Under the pieces are notes generated by a model. That model was not told where the DNA came from. It did no database searches and was given only the letters and a program-made list of their open reading frames with translations. Shown one piece after another: positions 56,501-63,954 of a stretch of 64,000 bases of DNA. Both the position numbers and the translations under genes were made by a program. The stretch is from Argyresthia goedartella (Eukaryota; Arthropoda; Insecta; Lepidoptera; Argyresthiidae). Location of the stretch: contig OX463811.1 of the NCBI GenBank assembly GCA_949825045.1, positions 1 through 64,000 of the forward strand. Reading direction: 5' to 3'. Position 1 is the stretch's first letter. Each line of letters starts with the position of its first letter.

Positions 56501-57819
56501 TGAAGGCGCAGTCACGTCTGAGAAAGTGGAAGGACGTGACTAAAGAGGAACTTTGGGTCTTCTTTAGCATAACTATGCTACAAAGCATTATTCCCCTACC
56601 TGTAGAGCGGGAATTCTGGTACCCCAGTCTGCCGTACCTACAGGTAGGGCAATTTAATGACATTATGCCATACAAAAGGTTCTTGTTGTTGAAAAGATGT
56701 CTTCACTTCGTAGACAATGACAGTCTTCCACAAGTAACCTCAACCGATCGCAACAAGCTGGGCAAAATACAGCCAATTATTGACCATCTCAATATAAAGT
56801 GTAGCTCTTTATACCTACCGGAGCAGAATATAGCGATCGACGAATCGCTGTTACTGTGGAAAGGCAGGTTGTCTTTCGCGCAGTTGATCGCTACAAAAGC
56901 TGCTTCAGTGGGTATAAAGAGCTATGAGCTGTGCGAGTCGCGAACGGGTTACTTGTGGAGAATGATCATTTATACGGGGAAAGGTGCTTCTCAACAACAA
57001 GAACCTGTGGATGAAGACCCAAATTCCTCTGAGCCTGGGGGAGCAACGGCGAAAATTGTATTCAATTTGGTCCGCCCTCTGCTGAACAAGGGGCATACCC
57101 TTGTTATGGACAATTTCTACAATTCGCCGTTGCTCTCCCGGACTCTGAAAGCCCTCAAAACGGACAGTATGGGTACGCTGCGGCTAAATCGCGAATTCGT
57201 ACCGGACAGTCTGAAGAATAAGACCAAAGCAAATATGCATACGGGCGAAGTAGTCTTCAGTCAGACTGAAGACATGACGATTGTCACGTGGAAGGACACA
57301 AACGTGGTGTCTTTGATATCCACCTATCATGACGTAGGAGTCGGCGGAAAGGAAAAATACGGTTACTATAAATATAAACCAAAAGTTGTACTCGACTACA
57401 ACCTTTCCATGGGGGGTGTCGACAAAAAGGACCAGATGCTCCAGGCATTCCCCGTGGAAAGGATCAGAAATGCGGTTTGGTATAAGAAACTCTTCCGCCG
57501 GCTCCTCAACGTGTCTATTTACAACGCGTATGTTATATACACGCATAAAACTAAAAGTTCACAGCGGCAGTACAGAACTTCTCTGGCGGATCAAATAATA
57601 AAAAAATATGTCCCTGAAATTTTCACCGGACCCGGGGCAGCTGCGAAAAGTGGCCACTTTGCGGAAAAAAGTGACAAAACTAAGGCACGTTGCAAATGGT
57701 GCGCTAAGTCTAATATAGCTACCCGCACCGTATGGAGATGTGATACATGCCTGACCGCCTTATGCATTATACATTGTTTTAAGGCGTATCACCTTTCCCA
57801 GATAAGTTCTCATCATTAA
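47547..57819 (+). CDS. piggyBac-like transposase gene, about ten exons, split by a LINE
   Basis: Exons inferred from GT-AG sites with matching phases: 47547-47650 (MPRGQDGNRARGRARGGG, RG-rich), 48577-48726 (glutamine-rich), 48802 to the LINE junction and on to 54692 (SEQLKAFKKQK; ERKRLALLKEQKQ), 54775-54881, 54987-55067, 55254-55334, 55405/6-55457, 55540-55610, 55706-55792 and 56090-57819. The last exon holds the DDE domain: WVFFSITMLQSI, first catalytic D in AIDESLLLWKGR, second in TLVMDNFYNS, further acidic residues in YNLSMGGVDKKDQM. A C-terminal cysteine-rich finger (CKWCAKSN, CDTCLTALCIIHC) binds DNA ends. The total would be about 860 residues without the LINE. The catalytic exon is undamaged. 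The LINE in exon 3 probably kills expression. Confidence 0.75.
48314..48522. mobile_element. MITE with roughly 70-bp terminal inverted repeats
   Basis: AAAGTCTTCACAAATTAAAA at the left and its near reverse complement ending TGTGAAGACTTT at the right; the arms include GACAGTTCACGC and TTTTAACCCCTAACGC. The total is about 209 bp with an approximately 65-bp centre. It lies in the first intron of the piggyBac-like gene, about 55 bp before exon 2. I could not settle a target duplication. Confidence 0.8.
48577..48726 (+). CDS. Glutamine-rich exon 2 of the piggyBac-like gene
   Basis: Acceptor TTTTTAG| and donor CCTAC|GTCAGT. The CAG/CAA repeats encode Q runs broken by E and P, then AVSTAASHMPT. Phase 2 at both ends fits exons 1 and 3. 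Such low-complexity N-termini are not needed for catalysis. The repeat could be polymorphic. Confidence 0.6.
49712..51457 (+). CDS. LINE copy B ORF1: coiled coil plus SGNH-like domain
   Basis: A 581-residue ORF1 protein, uninterrupted. Residues 1 to about 250 are heptad-rich coiled coil (LQQQLTDAEELNQRLLEE, ELAELRAATSELVQLQRQN), as expected for trimerising ORF1 proteins. A basic patch KKQRRRRRRGDT is followed by an alanine/proline/threonine-rich linker made of degenerate repeats. The C-terminal third (about residues 375-560) resembles the SGNH-hydrolase/esterase-like domain known from some CR1-group ORF1 proteins: LLFSDKVGAGFG where a GDS block would be, IVIMVGNHSN near the GxND block, and LSNKYRKLVATLLAYNI at the end. 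The nucleophile serine and catalytic histidine are not obvious, so esterase activity is doubtful. It is separated from ORF2 by 47 bp. Confidence 0.65.
   Translation: MAFNITTRRMHALQQQLTDAEELNQRLLEERNENDFEIKSLRAKNSQLRDSVSTLRETHEESQNEIQRLEKLVESFDTLRTDLASACDRSKFLQYQLNEANLKLTDMCIEKDYNESRHITSIQQELEVANLSTIVQAMQTSSRKIKKYCKLNKFMKKTRGNIKVLKLALKRQSNRILGISLMQELRGKNVGLQSDLQHARVEIQHLHDLLANTLQCYAKEQSELAELRAATSELVQLQRQNAELVGVLIENEENETSKEDEPTSLTLVSTPLNESVAASTAAPTKKQRRRRRRGDTSQLNSASTAPLAVPAEACVMPQAAPRAAPFAVAHVATLAAANAAPTAATCIKPHSNTCVPPLTSTRVPPATKICAQRKTLLFSDKVGAGFGTLLHNRLNQKVTNICCPNCSFVDLVKMISRGIYDEYSTIVIMVGNHSNISRNDLNKSVETLLDLHSRMKCKFILCNFPYACNLTELQNKSVHRMNIHLFNLTCHHSDAILYFDMNNFIHNFTLTRDTLYLSNKYRKLVATLLAYNICDAAIVGLTKFNLTSAYFKSNMTCTPIGNSPVNYTLHATLESVPSNLN
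51505..54340 (+). pseudogene. LINE copy B ORF2: endonuclease-reverse transcriptase, one frameshift
   Basis: The frame 51505-53262 starts MSKCKPQLNIAHQNIQGLPG and carries the AP endonuclease (VTEHWLKENM, GGSLILVKNN, IICGDLNVDLL, SDHSGQTVSF), then the RT start (FRPISVLPTLSKIFEK, YGFTRGKSTTDAG). Near 53225 the frame shifts to that open from 53099 to 54340: GVFCDLSKAFDCVDH, GVPQGSILGPFLFLVYINDL and the catalytic VLFADD. A small deletion seems to have removed part of the segment between the two blocks. Otherwise the enzyme is complete. This copy is inactive but young. Confidence 0.85.
54604..54692 (+). CDS. Second half of piggyBac-like exon 3
   Basis: Immediately after the LINE tail the frame DERKRLALLKEQKQVGRFML resumes and ends at the donor AAAAAAAG|GTAAGAC, phase 2, matching exon 4 at 54775. 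Confidence 0.6.
54970..55345 (+). repeat. Tandem duplication of an intron-exon unit (period 267 bp)
   Basis: Exons 54987-55067 and 55254-55334 are both exactly 81 bp, phase 1 at both ends, and share GPSRLILSQSPVAGP. The preceding introns are also similar (GTTGGTTTAAT, CTCGTACTTTC, TAGGG). Because the phases match, both copies can be included or skipped without breaking the frame. Confidence 0.8.
55905..55992 (-). mobile_element. tRNA-derived SINE fragment
   Basis: On the minus strand CTGTAGCCGAGCGGTAAGCG resembles a tRNA-type A box, followed by CCTAGTGTGGGGTCAGAAGC. The second part recurs (with changes) at the right edge of the window, at about 63957-63985. It lies in an intron of the piggyBac-like gene. 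Low confidence. Confidence 0.35.
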
Positions 57820-57854
57820 TTTGTATCTAATAAGATACGAGTTAATGGTGAGAA

Positions 57855-57965
57855 CCCCCATCAAGTTTGAGCTCGTTTGATTCATCTTGACAAGCACTTT
57901 GGTCCTGTACAATAGTATAGGACCAAAGTTCTTGTCAAGATAAATCACACTAGCCCAAACTTGAA
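57855..57965. repeat. Palindromic foldback, single copy
   Basis: Arms around GACAAGCACTTTGGTCCTGT and TAGGACCAAAGTTCTTGTC with outer CATCAAGTTTGAGCTCG / CCCAAACTTGA; can form a long hairpin. The same palindrome recurs in tandem at 58800-59105. Confidence 0.75.
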
Positions 57966-58014
57966 GGGATTGCGTCGTTTTACTACAGAGTTCCTATGCC
58001 CACCTTCAGATTCA

Positions 58015-58705
58015 GTAACAGTTAATAAATGAATATTCTATTCTATTCTAAATCGCTGTTGCGATTTTGTGTGCTGTGAAGTAACAGTTAATAAATGAAT
58101 ATTCTATTCTATTCTAAATCGCTGTTGCGATTTTGTGTGCTGTGAAGTAACAGTTAATAAATGAATATTCTATTCTATTCTAAATCGCTGTTGCGATTTT
58201 GTTTGCTGTGAAGTAACAGTTAATAAATGAACATTCTATTCTAAATCCGCCATTTGTATGATAAGTGGATATCAAAGACAAGCGTGTGCACTGTGTTGGG
58301 TGAAGTAACAGTTAATAAATGAATATTCTATTCTATTCTAAATCGCTGTTACGATTTTGTTTGCTGTGAAGTAACAGTTAATAAATGAATATTCTATTCT
58401 AAATCCGCCATTTGTATGATAAGTGGATATCAAAGACAAGCGTGTGCATTGTGTTGGGTGAAGTAACAGTTAATAAATGAATATTCTATTCTATTCTAAA
58501 TCGCTGTTGCGATTTTGTGTGCTGTGAAGTAACAGTTAATAAATGAATATTCTATTCTATTCTAAATCGCTGTTGCGATTTTGTGTGCTGTGAAGTAACA
58601 GTTAATAAATGAATATTCTATTCTATTGTACACCATACAACCGCGTTATATTACGTTAACTTGTGTTGTGTGAAGTAACAGTTAATAAATTAATCTTCTA
58701 TTCTA
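58015..58705 (+). repeat. 66-bp minisatellite with a longer variant unit
   Basis: About ten units starting GTAACAGTTAATAAATGAAT, with the basic spacing 66 bp (58015, 58081, 58147, 58213). Two units carry an alternative insert (CCGCCATTTGTATGATAAGT...) in place of CTGTTGCGATTTTG, giving a higher-order pattern. It is bracketed by the palindromic foldbacks on both sides. Confidence 0.9.
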
Positions 58706-58799
58706 CAAGCGTGCGCATATTTGTTAATTTTGTCAATTTCGTCAGAATCCGGTACAATTCCGATTCTTTTCCGATCGCCCGGCTAACTCAATGTGTCTA

Positions 58800-59105
58800 A
58801 TGTCGGCATCAAGTTTGGACTCGTTAGATTCATCTTGACAAGTACTTTGGTCCTATACTATTGTATAGGCCCAAAGTACTTGTCAAGATGATTTGTCTTG
58901 ACAAGTAGTTTGGTCCTATACTATTGTACAGGACCAAAGTACTTATCTCGTTTGATTCATCTTGACAAGTACTTTGGTTCTATACTATTGTATAGGACCA
59001 AAGTACTTGTCAAGATGATTTGTCTTGACAAGTAGTTTGGTCCTATACTATTGTACAGGACCAAAGTACTTGTCAAGACGAATCAAACGAGCCCAAACTT
59101 GATGG
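58800..59105. repeat. Tandem palindromic foldbacks
   Basis: Four head-to-tail hairpin units, each with ACAAGTACTTTGGTCCTATA and its complement around a short centre (CTATTG), within outer arms CATCAAGTTTGGACTCGTT and AACGAGCCCAAACTTGATG. A foldback element that has itself amplified. Confidence 0.8.
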
Positions 59106-60601
59106 GATGTCGTTTCATTATCCGTTCAATTGTGGGTAGTTGTAAAAATGGCCCGCGATTTTCAACCTTAATACTTGGTTATAAAATTCAAAACCTATGA
59201 AATGGAAATCATCAACTAAGGATGGCTACACAGTTGAGTGGATACACAGGGTGTTGATTTGTAAAGTGACGCCCGATTCAGGGTCAGTTTACCTAAAAAA
59301 AACAATGTTTTCATTTTCTCTCGCATAACCTCTCAGATTCCCGCTCCGGTACTGGTCACTCTAGCGCGTGCGTGGCGTTTCCGCTCCGGTATTGAGCTTT
59401 GTATGTGAATATTTTGCCTTCACAGCTGCAGTCATGTTGATCTAATCTGTTTCTTACCTATTTGAAAGACTTTAAACTAGTCTCATTCTAACCTATTTGT
59501 AAGGCTTTAAACTAGTCTCTTTCTAACCTATTTGAAAGCTTTAAAACTAACCTTTTTGATATGAGAAAACAGGCTACCTAATTTTATATGCTTAAAATAC
59601 ATACGTTTGTCGATAAATAAATGTATGAAGACTATATGTGTTTTTATTTAATAAAGTTGTATACATAAACAAACCCAAATTGAAGTGCGGAATATTGCTT
59701 TGTTTTCAAAATAATACAGCAATAAGTGCAGAATTTTATTCCATGGTTTTGATTTTATAGGCTATTTCGATTAGATATATTTTTTTGTATTGGCTTTTAT
59801 TGAATTTCAATAGCCTATACAATCAAAACCATTGAGCGAACAGGTTAAGAGTCTTAGTAAAAAAACTGGGATTTTTGTGTTCTATCCGAAAATTCCACTT
59901 TTTTTTCTGGCCGGCACTTTCACTTTTGGCCCAAATTGAATGATGTCCTTTTTCTGGAATTACCTAAAAATGTGGATAACCCGCCAGCCACCGCGTGCGA
60001 TTGCTAACAGACTCCCATTATCATTTCCATGTTTTTAAAATAATTTTGTTTTTTTTTTACTGAAACTATTTTTTTTTAATATATTTTTTTAATATATTTT
60101 TTTAATATATTTTTTTTTGCATTAGTATCGTGTATATATCCACCCTTGAACTTGTCATGATGATTCATGTAATTTTCGTAAAAATCCGGTAAAATTCCGG
60201 TTCCGCTCCGATCACCCGGCGAGCCCAGTGTGAACCGTGTCTAATGAGTCGGCATTTCTGAGCTTATTTTGGGGGTAGCCCAATAAAAATGTGAATAACT
60301 CTTTTCTCTGATATCATAGAAACAAGTGTAATATATCACTGGAAAGGGTGTTTTATACACAATTGTTCTTTATAAATATCATTATTTGTACGTCATATTT
60401 ACTTAGCAAAAAACTACTCAGATTCAAAAGGAAGGTATTTAAAAAATAGTAATATTTTTTGCTTTAGTACAAATTTTCTGGATGAAGGCATGATATTGCC
60501 TAGATTTTGCTAAATAAGCTTATGTATGAAATACGCTTCCAGTAGATACTTATATTTAAAGTGTAAGTCTAATAGAAACTGAGAGATATTTTTTTTCATT
60601 T
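59106..60601. other. AT-rich 3' region of the insertion
   Basis: No gene is seen. It includes a near-tandem AACCTATTTGAAAG/ACTTTAAACTAGTCT repeat (59455-59550), a 95-bp foldback at 59743-59836 (GGTTTTGATTTTATAGGCTA against TAGCCTATACAATCAAAACC) and a TTTTTTTAATATA microsatellite at 60065-60115. Confidence 0.55.
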
Positions 60602-60988
60602 GTGTGTTGCGGCGCGGCGCGCTGGCAAATGCTAACGAATGTTTGTAAGCTTTTAACTAAATATTTTTTATCTACAACATGGATGTTTTTTTTTTTATCG
60701 TGTGCTAATGTAATACAGAAATCTTTTAAATATAGAAAAAAAGTAGGTTGTCGCTTTACTTTTTTAATTAAAAAACAATATATGGACCCATATCCACTTA
60801 AAGCTCAAAGTCTGTGTTTACTTCTACGTATGACTGCACAAAGAGTCGTAACAAAAATCAACGCCTGTCCAATAACATTGTTAGTTTACGATCTCTTAAA
60901 AAAAAAACTTGAAGCCGAAGTCTCGAGAAACCAAGTCATAAAAAATGTTTATGTAAGACGATCCGACGCCCACTTATCGACCGAGTAG
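60602..60988 (+). other. Unrecognised open frame before the DIRS junction
   Basis: A 128-codon frame (starting at a TTG-type codon; first ATG a little further in) with a basic C-terminal part: PLKAQSLCLLLRMTAQRVV, LLVYDLLKKKLEAEVS. It ends within a few bases of the point where DIRS sequence resumes. I do not recognise it. It may be a fragment of the inserting transposon or chance. Confidence 0.25.
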
Positions 60989-60995
60989 GTAGGTG

Positions 60996-61826
60996 TCAAG
61001 TGACGGGCAGATGACAGATGTTTACGCGGCAAGCGGTAGGTCACTTGAGCAGGTATGTGAAAATAAAAAAGCAAACGGGACATGGAAAACTATCGAAATG
61101 CAACACCATATCAATTATTTGGAATTGCTCGCGGCATTTTTAGGGTTAAAAAGCCTCGCATCAAACGAAACTAACTGCGCAATATTATTACGGATTGATA
61201 ATACGACAGCTATCAGTTATATTAACCGTATGGGCGGTATACAATTCCCACACCTTAACGACCTATCGAGATCCATTTGGCAATGGTGCGAAGAGCGCCA
61301 TATTTGGTTATATGCGTCTTATGTAAATACCAAATTTAATCGCGCAGATGAGGAGTCAAGGAAAATTAACCCTGACACAGAGTGGGAGCTATCCGCTCAT
61401 GCGTTTGATACCATTCTGAAAAAACTAGGACATCCAAATATCGACTTGTTTGCCTCTCGTGCTAACGCCAAGTGTGACGCATTTGTCTCGTGGAGACAAG
61501 AACCAGATGCAATAGCGGTAGACGCGTTCACACTCGATTGGAGCTCAACATTCTTTTATGCGTTCCCACCTTTTGCGTTGATCCTAAAATGCTTACGAAA
61601 GATTGTTGACGATGAAGCTGATGGAATACTCGTTTTTCCCTTTTGGCCTTCTCAGGCGTGGTTTCCTTTCCTGACGAAACTCCTTAGGTCGGAAATTATC
61701 ATGTTCGCTCCTCATAAACACCTGTTAAAATCACATTTCAGGGAACACCATCCCCTACATGCGAGCCTTACCCTGGGTGCCGCGAGGCTCTGCGGGCGGC
61801 GTTCATCCAGCGCGGAACCCCGCTAG
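60996..61826 (+). CDS. DIRS RNase H remainder and methyltransferase-like region
   Basis: Continuation of the RT polyprotein after the insertion (SSDGQMTDVYAASG). RNase H motifs: INYLELLAAFLGLKSL, LLRIDNTTAISYINRMGG and NTKFNRADEESR. The C-terminal part (PNIDLFASRANAKCDAF, FYAFPPFALILKCL, FPFWPSQAWFPFL) is the conserved block that follows RNase H in DIRS elements, sometimes called the methyltransferase domain. The frame ends at 61826 and overlaps the upstream-open frame of the recombinase. It is intact in itself. Confidence 0.85.
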   Translation, partial: SSDGQMTDVYAASGRSLEQVCENKKANGTWKTIEMQHHINYLELLAAFLGLKSLASNETNCAILLRIDNTTAISYINRMGGIQFPHLNDLSRSIWQWCEERHIWLYASYVNTKFNRADEESRKINPDTEWELSAHAFDTILKKLGHPNIDLFASRANAKCDAFVSWRQEPDAIAVDAFTLDWSSTFFYAFPPFALILKCLRKIVDDEADGILVFPFWPSQAWFPFLTKLLRSEIIMFAPHKHLLKSHFREHHPLHASLTLGAARLCGRRSSSAEPR

Positions 61827-61840
61827 AGGCAATACCCCTA

Positions 61841-62782
61841 ATGCTAGCCTCATTGGCTCAGACCACTATAAACCAATACAACGTAACCATAAAACTTTGG
61901 TGGGAATATTGCAGTTCTAAAAATATAGATGTCTACCACCTATCAATTCCTGACGTACTTTCGTTTCTAACGGAAATATTTAATAAGGGTTGCTCTTATG
62001 GTTCCCTAAACAGCCACCGTTCGGCGTTATCCTTGCTGCTCGGCAGCGAGATAGGTACTAATGACTGTATAAAAAGACTTTTAAAAGGGGCCTTTAGGAC
62101 AAGACCATTAATACCTAAATATAATTCCACGTGGAATCCTCAGGTTGTCTTGAATCACCTGACTTCTTGGCACCCACACTCCGATATATCTTTAGAAAAA
62201 ATTACTAAAAAATTAGTTACCCTGCTGGCGATCTGTACAGCTCACAGAGTGCAAACCCTATCTCTTATAAAGCTCGAAAATATTTCCCAAATGTCAGGCA
62301 GTATAAAAATTGCCATAGTTGATATAATCAAAACTTCAGCCATAGGCCGAGAGCAACCCATATTAAATCTACCTTTTTTCAATGAAAAACTGAGTATATG
62401 CCCCGCTACGACCCTTAAGGATTATATTTTTGTTACAAAAAATTTAAGGGTTGGCAGCACGGGACCACTGTTCCTAACATATAAGCGACCCCACAAGGCT
62501 GCAAGCAGTCAAACCTTAAGTAGGTGGATTAAACAAGTGCTGTTTGAAAGCGGTATTGACGTTAATATGTATGGAGCCCACAGCACGCGGCACTCAGCCA
62601 CTTCAACGGCTTTTGCGGCTGGAATCAGCCTAGATACAATTAGGAAGGCGGCTGGATGGACCAGCACCGACAACACTTTCGCCAAATTCTATAACCGACC
62701 AATAATCAATAACAATATCCATGAATTTGCTAGATCGATTTGTTTCCAAGAAAACAATATCAGTAGTGATGAAGATTCATAA
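61841..62782 (+). CDS. DIRS tyrosine recombinase
   Basis: Tyrosine recombinase (integrase of phage-lambda type) that inserts the circular DIRS cDNA. First ATG 61841; the frame is open further upstream (FIQRGTPLEAIPLMLASL), so translation may begin inside the previous ORF. The core-binding N-terminus includes TTINQYNVTIKLWWEYC. Catalytic residues are present: R in CTAHRVQTLSL, H-x-x-R in GAHSTRHSATS, an H/W box in AAGWTSTDNTF and the nucleophile Y in FAKFYNRP. 313 residues, ending in an acidic SSDEDS tail. No stops. Confidence 0.9.
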   Translation: MLASLAQTTINQYNVTIKLWWEYCSSKNIDVYHLSIPDVLSFLTEIFNKGCSYGSLNSHRSALSLLLGSEIGTNDCIKRLLKGAFRTRPLIPKYNSTWNPQVVLNHLTSWHPHSDISLEKITKKLVTLLAICTAHRVQTLSLIKLENISQMSGSIKIAIVDIIKTSAIGREQPILNLPFFNEKLSICPATTLKDYIFVTKNLRVGSTGPLFLTYKRPHKAASSQTLSRWIKQVLFESGIDVNMYGAHSTRHSATSTAFAAGISLDTIRKAAGWTSTDNTFAKFYNRPIINNNIHEFARSICFQENNISSDEDS

Positions 62783-62907
62783 AAATTGATTGTAGTGCCA
62801 TTATGCACCCATTTTTGTGATTATTAGGCATATGAAGTAAAAATAAATACAATTACCAATCTAACCTAATTTTATTTCGCACAAAACTTTCAACTCTAAA
62901 CATCTAC

Positions 62908-63023
62908 CTGTTAAAACATTATATTGAGAATGAAGCGATGAAATATAATAGATGATTAAACGAACTTTCCTAAAGTGAAGTTCGATCACTATTAGATGAG
63001 TCGCTTCATTCGAAGATATAAAT
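62908..63023 (+). repeat. DIRS internal complementary region
   Basis: 62908-62951 (CTGTTAAAACATTATATTGA...) is complementary to the left terminus 43689-43730; the rest (GATTAAACGAACTTTCCTAA...) is complementary to the right terminus 63234-63296. In the DIRS replication model this region templates completion of both ends and circularisation. Confidence 0.85.
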
Positions 63024-63089
63024 ATAATCACCCGCCCATCCCTAGGTGACCCATATCTTAAAATGAAAGTTTTGTCCGTGCCTCTAAAA

Positions 63090-63296
63090 ATGAAGTACAG
63101 GGCAGCGCCGCCCCGCCAAGCGGCGGCCGCCGGACGTACTAATGCCGATTTTGAATCAAATGACTTACTCTAAAAAGCGTGCTAGTTGCCTGTAGGTTTA
63201 AGGGACTACCTGTTAAAACATTATATCTTCGAATGAAGCGACTCATATAATAGTGATCGAACTTCACTTTAGGAAAGTTCGTTTAATCATCTATTA
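63090..63296 (+). repeat. DIRS right inverted terminal repeat
   Basis: Starts ATGAAGTACAGGGCAGCGCC, passes through the GC-rich block and ends GTTTAATCATCTATTA. The inner 140 bp mirror the left repeat. Confidence 0.85.
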
Positions 63297-63374
63297 GCCC
63301 CTAAATTGTAGACCGTGGTAGACCTATGTGTACAAAAATATAACTTGTCTTTACTAACTTACCCACGTAACCAC

Positions 63375-63655
63375 CTGTCTTTACTATAGTGTGAGTGTGG
63401 GGTCGCTCTCGTGTGGTCACCCGTACATACCTGTCTTTACTATAGTGCGAGTGTGGGGTCGCTCTCGTGTGGTCACCCGTACCTACCTGTCTTTACTATA
63501 GTGCGAGTGTGGGGTCGCTCTCGTGTGGTCACCCGTACCTACCTGTCTTTACTATTGTGCGAATGTGGGGTCGCTCTCGTGTGGTCACCCGTACTTACCT
63601 GTCTTTACTATAGTGCGAGTGTGGAGTCGTTCTCGTGTGGCGAGTGTAGTGTCTA
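63375..63655 (+). repeat. 56-bp minisatellite beside the UCHL5 splice donor
   Basis: Five units with period 56 (63375, 63431, 63487, 63543, 63599), each CTGTCTTTACTATAGTGCGA then GTGTGGGGTCGCTCTCGTGT. The last unit degenerates toward 63690, about 40 bp from the donor of the UCHL5 exon. Confidence 0.92.
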
Positions 63656-63726
63656 TGGTGCAGTCACCTAGCCTGCCTACTTGTCTTTTCTGCAGTGTGA
63701 GTTTGGGTTCTCTCTTATTCGGTCAC

Positions 63727-63906
63727 CTGGCCTGCTTCACGTCCTCGTAGTCGATGAGCATTCTCAGCCTCGGGATCTCGTTCTCCAGGTCGTCGGAGTC
63801 CAGGCCCAGCATCTCTCCGAGCAGCTCCTCCAGCTGCCGCGAGTAGATCATCTTGCGGTCAGAGACCAGCGCCATCAGGTTGAAGTGGATCTCACCTTCC
63901 GTGTAC
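63727..63906 (-). CDS. UCHL5: UCHL5 (Uch37) penultimate exon
   Basis: A 180-bp exon between acceptor GCGCCCCCAG| (63907) and donor CCAG|GTGACC (63726) on the minus strand. It encodes YTEGEIHFNLMALVSDRKMI, then a helical segment (SRQLEELLGEMLGLDSDDLE) ending DYEDVKQAR. The first block matches human UCHL5 YSEGEIRFNLMAIVSDRKMI, the end of the UCH catalytic fold, and leads into the linker helix before the Rpn13-binding ULD. Exon phases (third base at the start, two bases at the end) fit the last exon at 32138. Upstream exons with the catalytic cysteine and histidine are outside the window. Confidence 0.92.
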
Positions 63907-63954
63907 CTGGGGGCGCAAACATTTGCATTTATATATATGCACAAGCGCACACAC

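Larger units (their letters stand above)
46644..60994 (+). mobile_element. 14.3-kb insertion in DIRS carrying an intron-rich piggyBac-like transposon
   Basis: The insertion interrupts the DIRS RNase H between GWG and SSDGQM. The left edge shows two direct copies of ATTGCCCCTGGTAACT (about 46650 and 46691), each extended to a hairpin with AGTTACCA. The right edge has no matching terminus that I can find. GTATC on the left and GTGTC on the right could be a decayed target duplication, but the TTAA expected for piggyBac is not seen. The insert may therefore be composite: a piggyBac-like element within or beside another transposon. It contains the transposase gene, a MITE, a LINE and several foldback/minisatellite arrays. 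Confidence 0.6.
43689..63296 (+). mobile_element. DIRS-type tyrosine-recombinase retrotransposon, interrupted
   Basis: The termini are inverted, not direct, repeats: 43689-43851 is the reverse complement of most of 63090-63232. An internal complementary region at 62908-63023 consists of one part complementary to the left end (62908-62951) and one part complementary to the right end (63234-63296). This architecture is diagnostic of DIRS elements, which integrate as circles without target duplication. Genes in order: gag (two exons, damaged), RT/RNase H (split by a 14.3-kb insertion), methyltransferase-like region and tyrosine recombinase. Confidence 0.9.
32139..63726 (-). other. UCHL5 penultimate-to-last intron, 31.6 kb, filled with transposons
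   Basis: Donor AG|GTGACC at 63727/63726 and acceptor TCCAG| at 32139 on the minus strand. Both exon ends are phase 2, and the joined peptide (DVKQA-R-YEQEMARRR) matches the spacing in UCHL5 homologues. The intron contains the Gypsy, DIRS, piggyBac and CR1-like elements listed separately. Confidence 0.85.
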
